Source: Phaeobacter sp. QD34_24
GTDB lineage: Bacteria > Pseudomonadota > Alphaproteobacteria > Rhodobacterales > Rhodobacteraceae
DNA: 64,000 nt
Direction of reading: 5' to 3'
NCBI RefSeq assembly: GCF_028890115.1
Contig: NZ_JARCJD010000002.1
Location: 1-64,000 of the forward strand
Position 1 is the stretch's first letter; each line of letters begins with the position of its first letter. Positions 7,423-16,114 of the stretch are shown in pieces. The position numbers were made by a program, and so were the translations under genes. Under the pieces are notes generated by a model. It saw only the letters and a program-made list of their open reading frames with translations. It had not been told where the DNA came from and made no database searches.

Positions 7423-7526
7423 CCGCATCCCCACATATGCCGCGCAATTTCACAAAGCGACCGTTGCCGCGCCTGATCTGATGTGTCACAACCGATAGCA
7501 ACAGACTGAACAGACGAGTTTAGCAT

Positions 7527-8180
7527 ATGACTGACTTCGCCGAACGCCGCCGCATGATGGTCGATACCCAGATCCGCCCCTCGGATGTGACGAAATACCC
7601 AATCATCGAAGCCATGCTTGCGGTGCCCCGCGAAAGCTTTGTGCCGGATGCGCAGCGCGAGGCTGCCTATGCGGATCAGAACCTGGATCTGGACACTGGC
7701 CGCGTGCTTTTGGAGCCGCGCACCCTGGCGAAAATCCTTGATGCGCTGGATATCCAGAACGACGAGCTGGTGCTCGATGTGGCCTGTGGGCTTGGCTATT
7801 CCACTGCGGTGACAGCCCGCATGGCGCAGATGGTGATCGGCGTCGAAGAGGATGAAACCATGGGCGGCGATGCCCAGGCGCAGCTCTCTGAAGCGGGCGC
7901 CGACAATGCCATCGTGCATATCGGTCCCATGGCCGATGGCGCCGCCGAACACGGCCCCTATGACGTGATCCTTGTGCAGGGCGGCGTGGAAGAGGTGCCC
8001 GCGGCCCTGTTGGAACAACTGCGTGACGGTGGCCGCATTGCGGCGATCTTCATGTCCGGTGCGCTGGGCGAGGTGAAGATCGGCTACAAGACCGGCGATC
8101 AGCTGTCCTGGCGATTCGCCTTCAATGCTGGTGCGCCGGTCCTGCCCGGCTTTGCCGCAGCGCGGGAGTTCGCGCTCTGA
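7527..8180 (+). CDS. pcm: Protein-L-isoaspartate O-methyltransferase family protein
   Basis: A 217-residue class I SAM-dependent methyltransferase. Motif I is LDVACGLGYSTAV (about 83-95), and the N-terminus RMMVDTQIRPSDV plus PRESFVPD matches the PCMT family, which repairs isoaspartyl residues in aged proteins. In alphaproteobacteria this branch commonly precedes a TolC gene, as here, 97 bp upstream. The final motif differs from the E. coli enzyme, so its substrate is not certain. Confidence 0.85.
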   Translation: MTDFAERRRMMVDTQIRPSDVTKYPIIEAMLAVPRESFVPDAQREAAYADQNLDLDTGRVLLEPRTLAKILDALDIQNDELVLDVACGLGYSTAVTARMAQMVIGVEEDETMGGDAQAQLSEAGADNAIVHIGPMADGAAEHGPYDVILVQGGVEEVPAALLEQLRDGGRIAAIFMSGALGEVKIGYKTGDQLSWRFAFNAGAPVLPGFAAAREFAL

Positions 8181-8277
8181 CCCCCTGATGAGGGAGAAAG
8201 ACCCCTGCGTCCGATTGGGCGGGCGCGGGCCAAAAAACCAACCGCGGCTGGCGGCGCGGCAAACGATAAGGCAACCG

Positions 8278-9699
8278 ATGCGAAAGAATTCCCCGGTGAA
8301 GTTTCTGAAAACGTTTGTATGTGCTGGCGCGATGATGATGGCCCTCACAGCGCCGAAGACCGCTGCGGCGGACAACCTGTCTGACGCCATGATCGGCGCC
8401 TATAAGACCAGCGGACTTCTTGAACAGAACAGGGCGCTGTTGCGGGCGACGGATGAAGGGGTTGCGGTTGCGGTCGCGCGCCTGCGCCCGATCGTCGATT
8501 TTGCGATGACGGCAAGCCATCGATACAACCGGGGGCTCGGGACCTTCGGTTTTCGCGATCACGACACCAATACACTGGAAACGGGCATCAGCCTGGAATG
8601 GTTGCTGTATGATAGCGGCGCATCGCGGCTGAGCCAGATGGCGGCTCAGGAAACCGTTCTGGCCACCCGTCAAAGCCTGCTCGACATCGAGCAGCAGGTG
8701 CTGTTTTCCGCCGTGCAGGCCTATGTGAATGTGCTGTTGCAGCAGGACACGGTGCGCCTGCGCGGCAATAACCTGCGGCTCTTGCGGGAAGAGCTGCGCG
8801 CTGCTCAGGACCGGTTCGAAGTGGGCGAGGTCACCCGGACCGATGTCGCCCTGGCCGAAAGCCGGGTCGCCGGTGCCCAGGCCAGCCTGACCCAAAGCCA
8901 GGGTGATCTGCTGGAAGCCAAGGCGACATATATTCAGGTCGTCGGTCGCCCCATCACGGTGGTCGCCGGGCAGCCGCCGCTGCCGCAGCGCGTGGCATCC
9001 CTGAACGCGGCTGAGGCGGTCGCCATGCGCAACCACCCCAGCCTGTTGGCGCGTCAGCATGCGGTGAAGGCCGCTGAACATACCGCGGCAAGCACCGACA
9101 GAAACCTGGGCCCCAGTCTGCGGCTGCGCGCCGATGCGGGCCATTCGATCGATCTGAACAGCAGCAGCTCTGATTCCGATACCTCCGGAGTGAGCCTCAC
9201 CCTGTCGCAGCGGCTTTACAGCGGCGGGTCCCTGGCTGCGGCGCGGCGCGCCGACATTGCCCGGATGGACGCCGAGAAGGGCGCCTTGATTTCGACCCAG
9301 CGGGCGGTGTCACAGTCCGTTGCGGCCGCCTATGTCTCGCTGGAGGCGGCGCGGGCCAGCCTTGTGTCCTCGGGCGAACAGGTGCGCGCGGCGCAGGTTG
9401 CCTTTGACGGCATCCGCGAGGAGGCCACCTTGGGGGCGCGCACCACGCTGGACGTGTTGCAGGCCGAACAGGAGCTGCTGAATGCCCAGACCGGCCGGGT
9501 GCAGGCGCGGGCCAATCAGGCGCTGGCCGCCTATCAGTTGCTGCAGGCGCAGGGGCTGCTGACAGCCGAGCATCTGGGCCTTGCGGTCGAGATCTACGAT
9601 CCGACCCTGTACTACAATCTGGTCAAGGATGCGCCTGCCGCGCTGAGCAAGCGCAGCAGGGACTTGGACCGGGTGATGAAGGCTCTGGGCCGCAACTGA
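8278..9699 (+). CDS. tolC: TolC-family outer-membrane channel
   Basis: A 473-residue protein with a Sec signal (KFLKTFVCAGAMMMALTAPKTAAA). Two homologous long helical halves follow, with the TolC-typical VLLQQDTVRLRGNNLRLL, VGEVTRTDVALAESR and LGARTTLDVLQAEQELLNAQ segments; the last, about residue 390, is the usual C-terminal tip motif. It would serve as the outer-membrane duct for type I secretion or RND efflux. No inner-membrane pump lies beside it, so it probably serves pumps encoded elsewhere. The start at 8278 places the signal peptide at the N-terminus; the longer frame upstream overlaps pcm. Confidence 0.92.
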   Translation: MRKNSPVKFLKTFVCAGAMMMALTAPKTAAADNLSDAMIGAYKTSGLLEQNRALLRATDEGVAVAVARLRPIVDFAMTASHRYNRGLGTFGFRDHDTNTLETGISLEWLLYDSGASRLSQMAAQETVLATRQSLLDIEQQVLFSAVQAYVNVLLQQDTVRLRGNNLRLLREELRAAQDRFEVGEVTRTDVALAESRVAGAQASLTQSQGDLLEAKATYIQVVGRPITVVAGQPPLPQRVASLNAAEAVAMRNHPSLLARQHAVKAAEHTAASTDRNLGPSLRLRADAGHSIDLNSSSSDSDTSGVSLTLSQRLYSGGSLAAARRADIARMDAEKGALISTQRAVSQSVAAAYVSLEAARASLVSSGEQVRAAQVAFDGIREEATLGARTTLDVLQAEQELLNAQTGRVQARANQALAAYQLLQAQGLLTAEHLGLAVEIYDPTLYYNLVKDAPAALSKRSRDLDRVMKALGRN

Positions 9700-9835
9700 G
9701 CGCCTCGGCAAAGGCCAGTCGCGCCAGGGAAGAACCGGTGAACAGCCGGGGAAGAACTGAAAATTTACCCTAATTGTTGTGCGGCAGCCGCCGTGCGGCT
9801 ACACTTGCGCCATTGGGAAGAGTGGTACTGAAGAA

Positions 9836-10867
9836 ATGTCCGAACCGGTGACACAGGCAGAAATCGAAGACGTGCTGTCCTCCATTCGCCGTCTGGTGAG
9901 CGAAGACGCCCGAGAGGCCCGTGGAGAACCCGTGGCTGAAAGCGCCCCTGCCGAACCGGAGGCGACAGCAGCCTCTGCAGCTGTTGAGGCCGCGCCAAGC
10001 CCGAAATCCGTGACACGTCTCGTGCTGACGCCTGCGCTGCGGGTGAATGACGCAGAGGCGCAGCCCGAGCCAATCCAGCCGCCTGTCAGTACTGCTGCCG
10101 CCGAGGCGGCTGAAGACGCTGTCGCGCCGTCTGTCCTCACGGAGGAAGCGCTGGAATACCCGGTCCAGGAGGAGGATTCGGTCCAGTCCTTTTCGGAAAC
10201 CGACGCTATCCCTGAGCCGGAGACTGATCTGGAAGACGCAGCACCCTGGAAGGACCCCTGGGCGACACTCTACCAGGCGGCAGGCGTGTCCGGGGCAGAG
10301 GAAGCAGATGCAGAGCTGATTGATGTGCCGGATGGGGAGGCTGCGCCGAGCGAGGCGTTTCAGGAGCCTTCGGATCGCGTCTCTGCGGTGGTTCAGAAGA
10401 TCACCGAGCTGGAGGTCAAGGTTGCCCGCTCTCAGGAGCAATGGGAGCCCGACGGGCGCACGGCAGATCCCTTTGCGGGCAGCAATATCGAGACCTTGCA
10501 ATGGCATGATCATTGTGAGGAGGAGGAGGTCGAGGAGGCCCATCTGACGCAGCAGGAGCCGCAGACAGAGGTGCAGTTCCACCATCATGAGCCTCAGCAG
10601 CATGAGCCGTCACAGAGCCCTTCGCAGAGTGGAGAGGATCTGCTGGAGGCGGCGCTGGCGGGCAGCGAAGAAGAGATCACCGCTCAGGCCTTGGAAGCCC
10701 TTGCGGGTGAGGAGGCCTTCATCGACGAGGAGAGCCTGCGGGAGCTGGTCGCCGATATCGTGCGCGAGGAGCTTCAGGGCGCCTTGGGGGAGCGGATCAC
10801 CCGCAATGTGCGCAAACTGGTCCGCCGCGAAATCCATCGCGCCCTGGCGGCGCAGGATCTGCTCTGA
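9836..10867 (+). CDS. PopZ-like (DUF2497-type) polar scaffold protein
   Basis: A 343-residue protein in three parts. The N-terminal helix has QAEIEDVLSSIRRLVSED, the PopZ-type client-binding helix. Then come about 250 residues of acidic, Pro/Ala/Gln-rich low-complexity linker, with a His-rich stretch (HHEPQQHEP) near 265. The C-terminal helical block (about 280-343) includes LRELVADIVREELQGALGER and RNVRKLVRREIHRAL, as in PopZ oligomerisation regions. PopZ forms a mesh at cell poles that anchors the chromosome origin. The order pcm-tolC-this gene resembles the Caulobacter popZ region as I recall it. valS, a frequent neighbour, is absent; cobQ lies downstream instead. Confidence 0.75.
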   Translation: MSEPVTQAEIEDVLSSIRRLVSEDAREARGEPVAESAPAEPEATAASAAVEAAPSPKSVTRLVLTPALRVNDAEAQPEPIQPPVSTAAAEAAEDAVAPSVLTEEALEYPVQEEDSVQSFSETDAIPEPETDLEDAAPWKDPWATLYQAAGVSGAEEADAELIDVPDGEAAPSEAFQEPSDRVSAVVQKITELEVKVARSQEQWEPDGRTADPFAGSNIETLQWHDHCEEEEVEEAHLTQQEPQTEVQFHHHEPQQHEPSQSPSQSGEDLLEAALAGSEEEITAQALEALAGEEAFIDEESLRELVADIVREELQGALGERITRNVRKLVRREIHRALAAQDLL

Positions 10868-10900
10868 CCGGGTGCCTGGGAGTGCGCCCGGGGGTGCGGT

Positions 10901-10976
10901 GGCGCTCCCGCCCGGATCGGGCATTTGTTAAAATCCCCTCTCCCGTTGGGCCTGGCGCCGCGCGATGCGCGGCGCG
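10901..10976 (+). repeat. Dispersed convergent-gene repeat, copy B
   Basis: It holds CTCCCGCCC (10905-10913), a divergent AT-richer middle, CCGTTGGGCC (10943-10952) and a perfect 9-bp GC hairpin GCGCCGCGC-gat-GCGCGGCGC (10955-10975). It lies between the PopZ-like gene and cobQ, which converge. The middle hairpin of the other copies is not preserved. Confidence 0.55.
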
Positions 10977-11002
10977 GTCGCGCCTGGTCAATTGTCCGGT
11001 TC

Positions 11003-12466
11003 CTATTTCGGCGGGCTGACCGGCTGTGACAGGGCCAGCAATTGGTCGAGATCCATGTAGCGCTCCAGATGCGCAGCAAGATCGTCCAGCGTGGCATCGA
11101 CGCCCTCCTCATAAGAGGTGCGGCTGTCATGGCCCAATCCGGCGAGGAAGGAGGCGCGGAAGGCATCGGAGCTGAACAGCCCGTGCAGATAGGAGCCGCG
11201 CACGCGCCCATCGGGCGAGGCGGCGCCTTCGGACCTGCCATCGACGCTGAGCCAGGCCTGGGCGCAATCGGGCCCTGAGGTGCGGCCCATGTGGATTTCA
11301 TAGCCAGAGACGGGCAGGGCGCCCTCCAGCGTTTCGGCTTCGGTCAGGGTGACGCGCTTGTCGCCTGCCATCGTGGTGTGTACGTCCAAGAGCCCCAGGC
11401 CTGCGACCTTGCCGGGGCGCCCGTCGACCCCTTCCGGATCGTCGATGGTCTTGCCCAGAATCTGATAGCCGCCGCACAGGCCCAGCACATGGCCGCCGCG
11501 CCGATGATGCGCCAGGATGTCGATATCCCAGCCTTGGGCGCGCAGAAAGCTGAGATCCGCGATGGTTGACTTGCTGCCGGGGATGAGGACCAGATCCGCA
11601 TCGCCGGGCAGGGCGCGGCCGGGTGGCACGATCTCAACCGTGACATCGGGTTCGGCGGCCAGCGGATCGAGATCGTCGAAATTGGCCATCCGTTCCAGCT
11701 GTGGTACCACAACCTTGCAGGCGCCGCCCTTGCGCGATGCGATATCCATCATGTCCTCGGCCGGCAATTTCCAGGCCTCCCAGAACCAGGGGATCACGCC
11801 CAGCGACGGCCAGCCGGTGCGTGCCGCGATATCGTCACGTCCGGCATCAAACAGGCTGAGATCGCCCCGAAAACGGTTCACCGCAAAACCGACGATATGG
11901 CGCTGATCCTGCGCATCAAGCACCGCCTTGGTGCCGACGATCTGCGCGATGACACCGCCGCGGTGGATATCGCCGACCAGGACCACCGGCACATCGGCGG
12001 CGCAGGCAAACCCCATGTTGGCAATGTCGCCCTTGCGCAGGTTGGTTTCTGCCGGAGAGCCTGCGCCTTCGATCAGCACAAGGTCGGCATCTAGGGCAAG
12101 GCGATGGTAGCTTTCCAGCGCAGCCTCCAAGAGACCGGATTTGTCGCGCATGAAAGAGGCTGCCGCACGGGTGCCGCGCCGCTTGCCCTGGACGATGACC
12201 TGGGCGCCGGTGTCGGTTTCGGGCTTCAGCAGCACCGGGTTCATATCGGTATGGGGGGGGCGCAGGGCGGCGCGGGCCTGCAGGGCCTGGGCGCGGCCGA
12301 TCTCGCCGCCCTCGGGGGTGACAGCCGCGTTGTTGGACATGTTCTGCGGCTTGAAGGGGGCCACCCGCAGACCGCGCCGCGTATAGGCACGGGCGAGCCC
12401 CGCTACCAGAAGGGATTTGCCGACATTGCTGCCGGTGCCCTGGATCATGAGTGCCCGTGCCGTCAT
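11003..12466 (-). CDS. cobQ: Cobyric acid synthase
   Basis: A 487-residue enzyme that amidates four carboxylates of adenosylcobyrinic acid diamide, using glutamine and ATP, in cobalamin synthesis. The N-terminal P-loop-like synthetase domain begins [12 protein letters not shown] and includes [10 protein letters not shown] and AAGLRPP-like family stretches. The C-terminal class I glutaminase-like domain has the nucleophile in [10 protein letters not shown] (about residue 325) and late catalytic His in YLHGLF. It stands alone here, with no cob neighbours and no visible cobalamin riboswitch upstream. Confidence 0.96.
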   Translation of the reverse strand: MTARALMIQGTGSNVGKSLLVAGLARAYTRRGLRVAPFKPQNMSNNAAVTPEGGEIGRAQALQARAALRPPHTDMNPVLLKPETDTGAQVIVQGKRRGTRAAASFMRDKSGLLEAALESYHRLALDADLVLIEGAGSPAETNLRKGDIANMGFACAADVPVVLVGDIHRGGVIAQIVGTKAVLDAQDQRHIVGFAVNRFRGDLSLFDAGRDDIAARTGWPSLGVIPWFWEAWKLPAEDMMDIASRKGGACKVVVPQLERMANFDDLDPLAAEPDVTVEIVPPGRALPGDADLVLIPGSKSTIADLSFLRAQGWDIDILAHHRRGGHVLGLCGGYQILGKTIDDPEGVDGRPGKVAGLGLLDVHTTMAGDKRVTLTEAETLEGALPVSGYEIHMGRTSGPDCAQAWLSVDGRSEGAASPDGRVRGSYLHGLFSSDAFRASFLAGLGHDSRTSYEEGVDATLDDLAAHLERYMDLDQLLALSQPVSPPK

Positions 12467-12579
12467 GCGCTATGTCCTGCTGTTCGCCGCGGTTGGGGCC
12501 GACAGTTGCAATGGGGGCGGGCAGAGGTCAACGGCAATCGCAGGGTTTGCCGGATAGGATGGGACCAGGCCTCAGGGGC

Positions 12580-12624
12580 GTGCATCGGGCGGTGCACAGG
12601 GGGTGTACGGGTGGTGTACGGATG
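12580..12624. repeat. Four imperfect 11-12-bp tandem units upstream of cobQ
   Basis: Successive units GTGCATCGGGCG, GTGCACAGGGG, GTGTACGGGTG and GTGTACGGATG are spaced about one helical turn apart, in the 254-bp gap upstream of cobQ (minus). They could be iterated protein-binding sites or simple sequence drift. Confidence 0.4.
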
Positions 12625-12653
12625 GCACCGGCAGAAAACACGTCTCTGAAAAA

Positions 12654-12680
12654 GAAAAACGCGCCCCCCAGGACGCGCTT
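12654..12680 (-). terminator. Intrinsic terminator of the DUF6280-type gene
   Basis: On the minus strand a stem CGCGTCC/GGGCGCG (one G-U pair) is followed by five T. It lies about 40 bp beyond the stop of the gene at 12721-13038. Confidence 0.7.
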
Positions 12681-12720
12681 TTCTCTACCTCACAGGCAGC
12701 TTTTTGGCAGGCAGCTATGC

Positions 12721-13038
12721 TCAGGCAGCCTCGGCCTGGGCTGCATTGCGGCGTTCGCTTTCCTCGCGCGACAGCGCAACGGATGTGCGTACACCACGAC
12801 CAACGAATTCCATCAGACCGGAGACCACACGCTCGTTCGGGTCGATCCCGGCGCAGGAGAGAACCTCACGCCCGTCACGCGACCGTGCCCAGCGGGCGAT
12901 CTGCTCGGGGCCGTTTCCATATTTCTTGTCGTCGGCGATGGCGTCATCCAGCGCTGCCAGGACCACTGCGGCAAAAAGCTTGCGTGCGCGGTTGCCCTGT
13001 TCGTTGTTGTAAGCTGTGCCGTCAACGAAATCTCGCAT
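12721..13038 (-). CDS. DUF6280-type conserved protein
   Basis: A 105-residue soluble protein with DGTAYNNEQGNRARKLFAAVV, ALDDAIADDKKYG and CAGIDPNERVV segments and an Ala/Glu/Arg-rich C-terminal helix. I recognise it as a highly conserved Rhodobacteraceae family of unknown function (DUF6280 from memory). No signal or membrane segment is present. It has its own terminator and is divergent from efp across 217 bp. Confidence 0.82.
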   Translation of the reverse strand: MRDFVDGTAYNNEQGNRARKLFAAVVLAALDDAIADDKKYGNGPEQIARWARSRDGREVLSCAGIDPNERVVSGLMEFVGRGVRTSVALSREESERRNAAQAEAA

Positions 13039-13123
13039 CCCGTTTCCTTTGTTGTTCTTGCTATTGCAGTTTCGGCGTGGCGCTCCTTATGACGGAAGTG
13101 TGACGATTCGGGTAGCCCACAAT

Positions 13124-13157
13124 TGCATAGCTTTCATGCAAATTGTGCATAGCTTTC
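13124..13157. promoter_or_regulatory. 12-bp direct repeat between DUF6280-type gene and efp
   Basis: TGCATAGCTTTC occurs at 13124-13135 and 13146-13157, exactly 22 bp apart (two helical turns), each preceded by AATTG-like sequence. This suggests tandem binding of a regulator in a divergent promoter region. Confidence 0.45.
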
Positions 13158-13255
13158 CGGTCTTGCACACGACATATCGTTGTCTTGCCAGCCGACTCAT
13201 CGCCAGATATAGGGGCGCTTAAGAGTTCATCAACCACCCGAGAGGGAATTTTCCG

Positions 13256-13819
13256 ATGCCCAAGATCAACGGTAACGAAATCCGCCCTGGCAATGTTCTG
13301 GAGCACAATGGCGGTCTGTGGGCCGCTGTGAAGGTCGATCACGTGAAGCCCGGCAAGGGCGGCGCCTTTGCCCAGGTTGAGATGCGCAACCTGCGCAACG
13401 GTTCCAAGCTGAACGAACGCTTTCGCAGCGCCGACAAGGTGGAACGCGTGCGCCTGGAGCAAAAGGACCAGCAGTTCCTTTATGAAAGCGATGGCATGCT
13501 GGTCTTCATGGATGCCGAAACCTACGAGCAGATCGAACTGCCCGCGGATCTTCTGGGGGATCGCCGCCCCTTCCTGCAGGATGGTATGACCATCGTGGTG
13601 GAATTCTACGAATCCGAAGCGCTGAACGCGACCCTGCCGCAGAAGGTCACGTGCCAGATCGTCGAGACAGAGCCGGTGGTCAAAGGCCAGACAGCAGCCA
13701 ATTCCTTCAAACCGGCGATTCTGGACAATGGGGTCAAGGTGATGGTGCCGCCCTTCGTCGGTCAGGACGAGATGATCGTGGTCAACACCGAGACCATGGA
13801 ATATTCCGAGCGCGCCTAA
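13256..13819 (+). CDS. efp: Translation elongation factor P
   Basis: A 187-residue, three-barrel tRNA-shaped factor that relieves ribosome stalling at polyproline. The domain I loop [10 protein letters not shown] has Lys34 at the usual modification position; domains II and III include [14 protein letters not shown] and the C-terminal [11 protein letters not shown]...[11 protein letters not shown] signatures. AGAGGGAA precedes the ATG. No epm modification genes are nearby. A strong terminator follows. Confidence 0.97.
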   Translation: MPKINGNEIRPGNVLEHNGGLWAAVKVDHVKPGKGGAFAQVEMRNLRNGSKLNERFRSADKVERVRLEQKDQQFLYESDGMLVFMDAETYEQIELPADLLGDRRPFLQDGMTIVVEFYESEALNATLPQKVTCQIVETEPVVKGQTAANSFKPAILDNGVKVMVPPFVGQDEMIVVNTETMEYSERA

Positions 13820-13843
13820 GGTCGCCGCTGATCCAAAGACAGA

Positions 13844-13870
13844 CCCCGCGCTGCCCGGCGCGGGGTTTTT
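13844..13870 (+). terminator. Intrinsic terminator after efp
   Basis: CCCCGCGC and GCGCGGGG pair around a short loop, followed by five T. It lies in the 57-bp gap between efp and a converging gene. Confidence 0.85.
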
Positions 13871-13876
13871 CGTGTC

Positions 13877-14410
13877 TCAGTCCAGGGACAGGCTGAAGCC
13901 GCAGCTGTCCATCATCTTGCCATAGGCGGCGGTGAAACCGGCCAAAGAGGCACGAAAGACCATGTTACCCCCGGTGCGGATCTCCATGTGGCTGCCCTGT
14001 TTCATGGCCTGCAGGGTTGGCAGGTTATCGGTGAGATTGAGCACGGCATGGGCTTCGAACAGGCCTTCCTCGTTGAACCGTGCCTCCGCCGTGGTCGAGA
14101 AGACCGCGCCCGTATCGGTCACGAACTGAACGTGCTGACCATCCTGCATCTGCGTTTTGTAGTGCCGTGGCGCGGTCTCGCTGAGGCTGGGATAGGGGTA
14201 GACATAGGGAGGCCCCGCATCGCCATTGGAGATTTCGAGGCGCAGCACCGGCTCTCCGTCGCCGCCGGTCCAGGCGGTGCAACTGCGGCGCAGGTCCTCT
14301 CCGGTGTCAGTCTCTTCGACCCAGACCTGCCAATCATCGTATTCCCAGTAAAACTGCGCCTGGGCCTGCAGGGGGAGGGTTGCAAGTGCCAGAATGAGAA
14401 GCCTGAGCAT
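13877..14410 (-). CDS. Secreted protein, possibly IalB-like
   Basis: A 177-residue precursor with a clear Sec signal (MLRLLILALATLPLQAQAQ). The mature part starts near FYWEYDDWQVWVEE, has two or three cysteines (RRSCTAW, MMDSCGF), and ends with RTGGNMVFRASLAGFTAAYGK. The late segment resembles the close of invasion-associated locus B type periplasmic domains, but the match is weak. Function unknown; probably periplasmic. Confidence 0.75.
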   Translation of the reverse strand: MLRLLILALATLPLQAQAQFYWEYDDWQVWVEETDTGEDLRRSCTAWTGGDGEPVLRLEISNGDAGPPYVYPYPSLSETAPRHYKTQMQDGQHVQFVTDTGAVFSTTAEARFNEEGLFEAHAVLNLTDNLPTLQAMKQGSHMEIRTGGNMVFRASLAGFTAAYGKMMDSCGFSLSLD

Positions 14411-14571
14411 TCCAGGATCCTTTCAGGATGTCTGCCGACCGTAGTGGTGCGGCTTGGAGGCGTTCTAAGCGTCAGAGGTTAAGGGTATATTGCCTCATTT
14501 TTGTGCGCTTGTCTCCTCCATTGGTTGTGAAGGCGCCGCCCAGGGCCGCATTGTCTGGCCTGGCACTGGGG

Positions 14572-15312
14572 TCATCCCTGCCAGGTGAGCCGGGCTTCTC
14601 CGGCCTGCATCTGCTTGTCCTTGGCCCGATCATAGCGCAGGTAGGCAATCGCCTGGGAGCCGCTCTGTGTGAACAGGGTGCCCACGGGCTTGCCGTCTAC
14701 GGTGATATCGCTGCCTGCCGGGGCCGTGCCTTCGATCGCGACCACCTGCAGCCCCTTGCGCAGCTCGGTCTTGTGCTTCATCCGGGCGGTAACCTCCTGG
14801 CCCACATAGCAGCCCTTTCGGAAATCGACGCCATTCAGGGCCTCAAAGCCGGCCTCCAGGATGTAGCTGTCGGGGGATAGTTCTCGGCCGGTTTCGGGGA
14901 TGCAATGGGCAACGCGCAGGGCGTCCCAGTCGCTGCCATCGTCGCCCTCTTCGCTTCCATAAAGGCGCCAACCCATATCCGCATGGCGCGGATCGGCAAA
15001 GGCACCTTCCGGGGCCTCACCGGTGCCGCGCCGCAGCTTCAGGTCGCTGACCGCGATCTGCACATCGGCGCGCAGCCGGTACATGGTCAACCGTTTCATC
15101 AATCCGTCAGCCAGATCTGCCGCCACATCGAGCAGCACCTCCTCGCCCCAGGGAACCAGGAAGAAATCGGCGAGATACTTGCCCTGCGGCGTCAGCAGGG
15201 CGGCATAGACCAGCCCGCCCTGATCCAGTTTCCGCACATCATTGGTCACCAGCCCTTGCAGAAAGTCACGGGTATCGGGGCCGGACAGGGAAAGGATCGT
15301 GCGGGTGCTCAT
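14572..15312 (-). CDS. ygfZ: YgfZ/GcvT-domain folate-binding protein
   Basis: A 246-residue member of the YgfZ family, which binds tetrahydrofolate and supports repair or assembly of certain Fe-S enzymes. The family signature KGCYVGQEVTARMKHK is present near residue 175; the conserved Cys lies in it. The N-terminus LSLSGPDTRDFLQGLVTNDV is typical. The start at 15312 is preferred over the long unrelated upstream frame. It is divergent from the glycosyltransferase gene. Confidence 0.92.
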   Translation of the reverse strand: MSTRTILSLSGPDTRDFLQGLVTNDVRKLDQGGLVYAALLTPQGKYLADFFLVPWGEEVLLDVAADLADGLMKRLTMYRLRADVQIAVSDLKLRRGTGEAPEGAFADPRHADMGWRLYGSEEGDDGSDWDALRVAHCIPETGRELSPDSYILEAGFEALNGVDFRKGCYVGQEVTARMKHKTELRKGLQVVAIEGTAPAGSDITVDGKPVGTLFTQSGSQAIAYLRYDRAKDKQMQAGEARLTWQG

Positions 15313-15427
15313 GTCTGTTCTCCTCTGGATGCGGCGGATGCGCTCTGGGCCATGTTCTTGGACGGCCAAGTGATATAGGCCTGCACGTGATATAGGAATG
15401 ACAGCCGAGTTGAACAGGAAACTGCCC

Positions 15428-16108
15428 ATGCCAGCGCCGATCAGTATCGTGATCCCCACACTGAATTGCGAAGGCGAGCTGCCGAAATGCCTTGAGGCCC
15501 TGATGGAGGGGCTTTCTGCCGGGCTGATCCGCGAGTTGATCGTCACCGATGGCGGGTCAACGGACCAGACATGCGCCATGGCCAGGCAGGTTGGCGCCGA
15601 AGTGCTGACCGGGCCGCCCTCGCGGGGCGGGCAGCTGCGGCGTGGCTGTCAAGCGGCTGCGGGAGAGTGGCTGTTGATCCTGCATGCGGACAGCCGCCTG
15701 ATGCCGGGCTGGAGCGAGGTGGTGGCACAGCATCTGGAAGAGGGGCAGGGCAGGCCTGCCTATTTCCGCCTGGCATTTCGGGCGCTGGGCATTCGCCCCG
15801 CTCTGGTGGCCGGATGGGCCAATCTGCGTTCGCGCCTGTTCGGGCTGCCTTACGGCGATCAGGGTCTGCTGATCCGCCGGGGGGACTACGATGCGTCGGG
15901 TGGCTATCCCGATCAGCCGCTGATGGAGGATGTCGCGCTGGTGCGCCGCCTCAAGGGGCTGGTGGAGCTGCCCGCTACGGCGGGCACCTCTGCCCTGCGG
16001 TATCAGCATCAGGGTTGGCTGCGGCGCGGTGCCCGCAATCTGCTGTTGTTGACCCGCTACGCCTTGGGCGCCGATCCGGAACGACTGGCGCGGGCCTATC
16101 GGAAATAG
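15428..16108 (+). CDS. Family 2 glycosyltransferase (TIGR04283 type)
   Basis: A 226-residue GT-A fold protein beginning APISIVIPTLNCEGELPKCL, with the nucleotide/metal site VTDGGSTDQT and LILHADSRLMPGW. This compact soluble subtype is the one often found next to radical-SAM or selenium-related genes, though none occurs here. The sugar and acceptor are unknown. The ATG at 15428 is chosen with AGGAA upstream; an in-frame ATG at 15398 would add ten residues. Confidence 0.87.
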   Translation: MPAPISIVIPTLNCEGELPKCLEALMEGLSAGLIRELIVTDGGSTDQTCAMARQVGAEVLTGPPSRGGQLRRGCQAAAGEWLLILHADSRLMPGWSEVVAQHLEEGQGRPAYFRLAFRALGIRPALVAGWANLRSRLFGLPYGDQGLLIRRGDYDASGGYPDQPLMEDVALVRRLKGLVELPATAGTSALRYQHQGWLRRGARNLLLLTRYALGADPERLARAYRK

Positions 16109-16114
16109 GCGCCG

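Noticed and set aside
8122-9144. Minus-strand 340-codon frame within tolC
   Set aside because: tolC is complete with signal peptide and motifs on the plus strand; the other frame is a shadow.
12467-12720. Cobalamin riboswitch upstream of cobQ
   Set aside because: No B12-box-like sequence on the minus strand; only short tandem units are seen.
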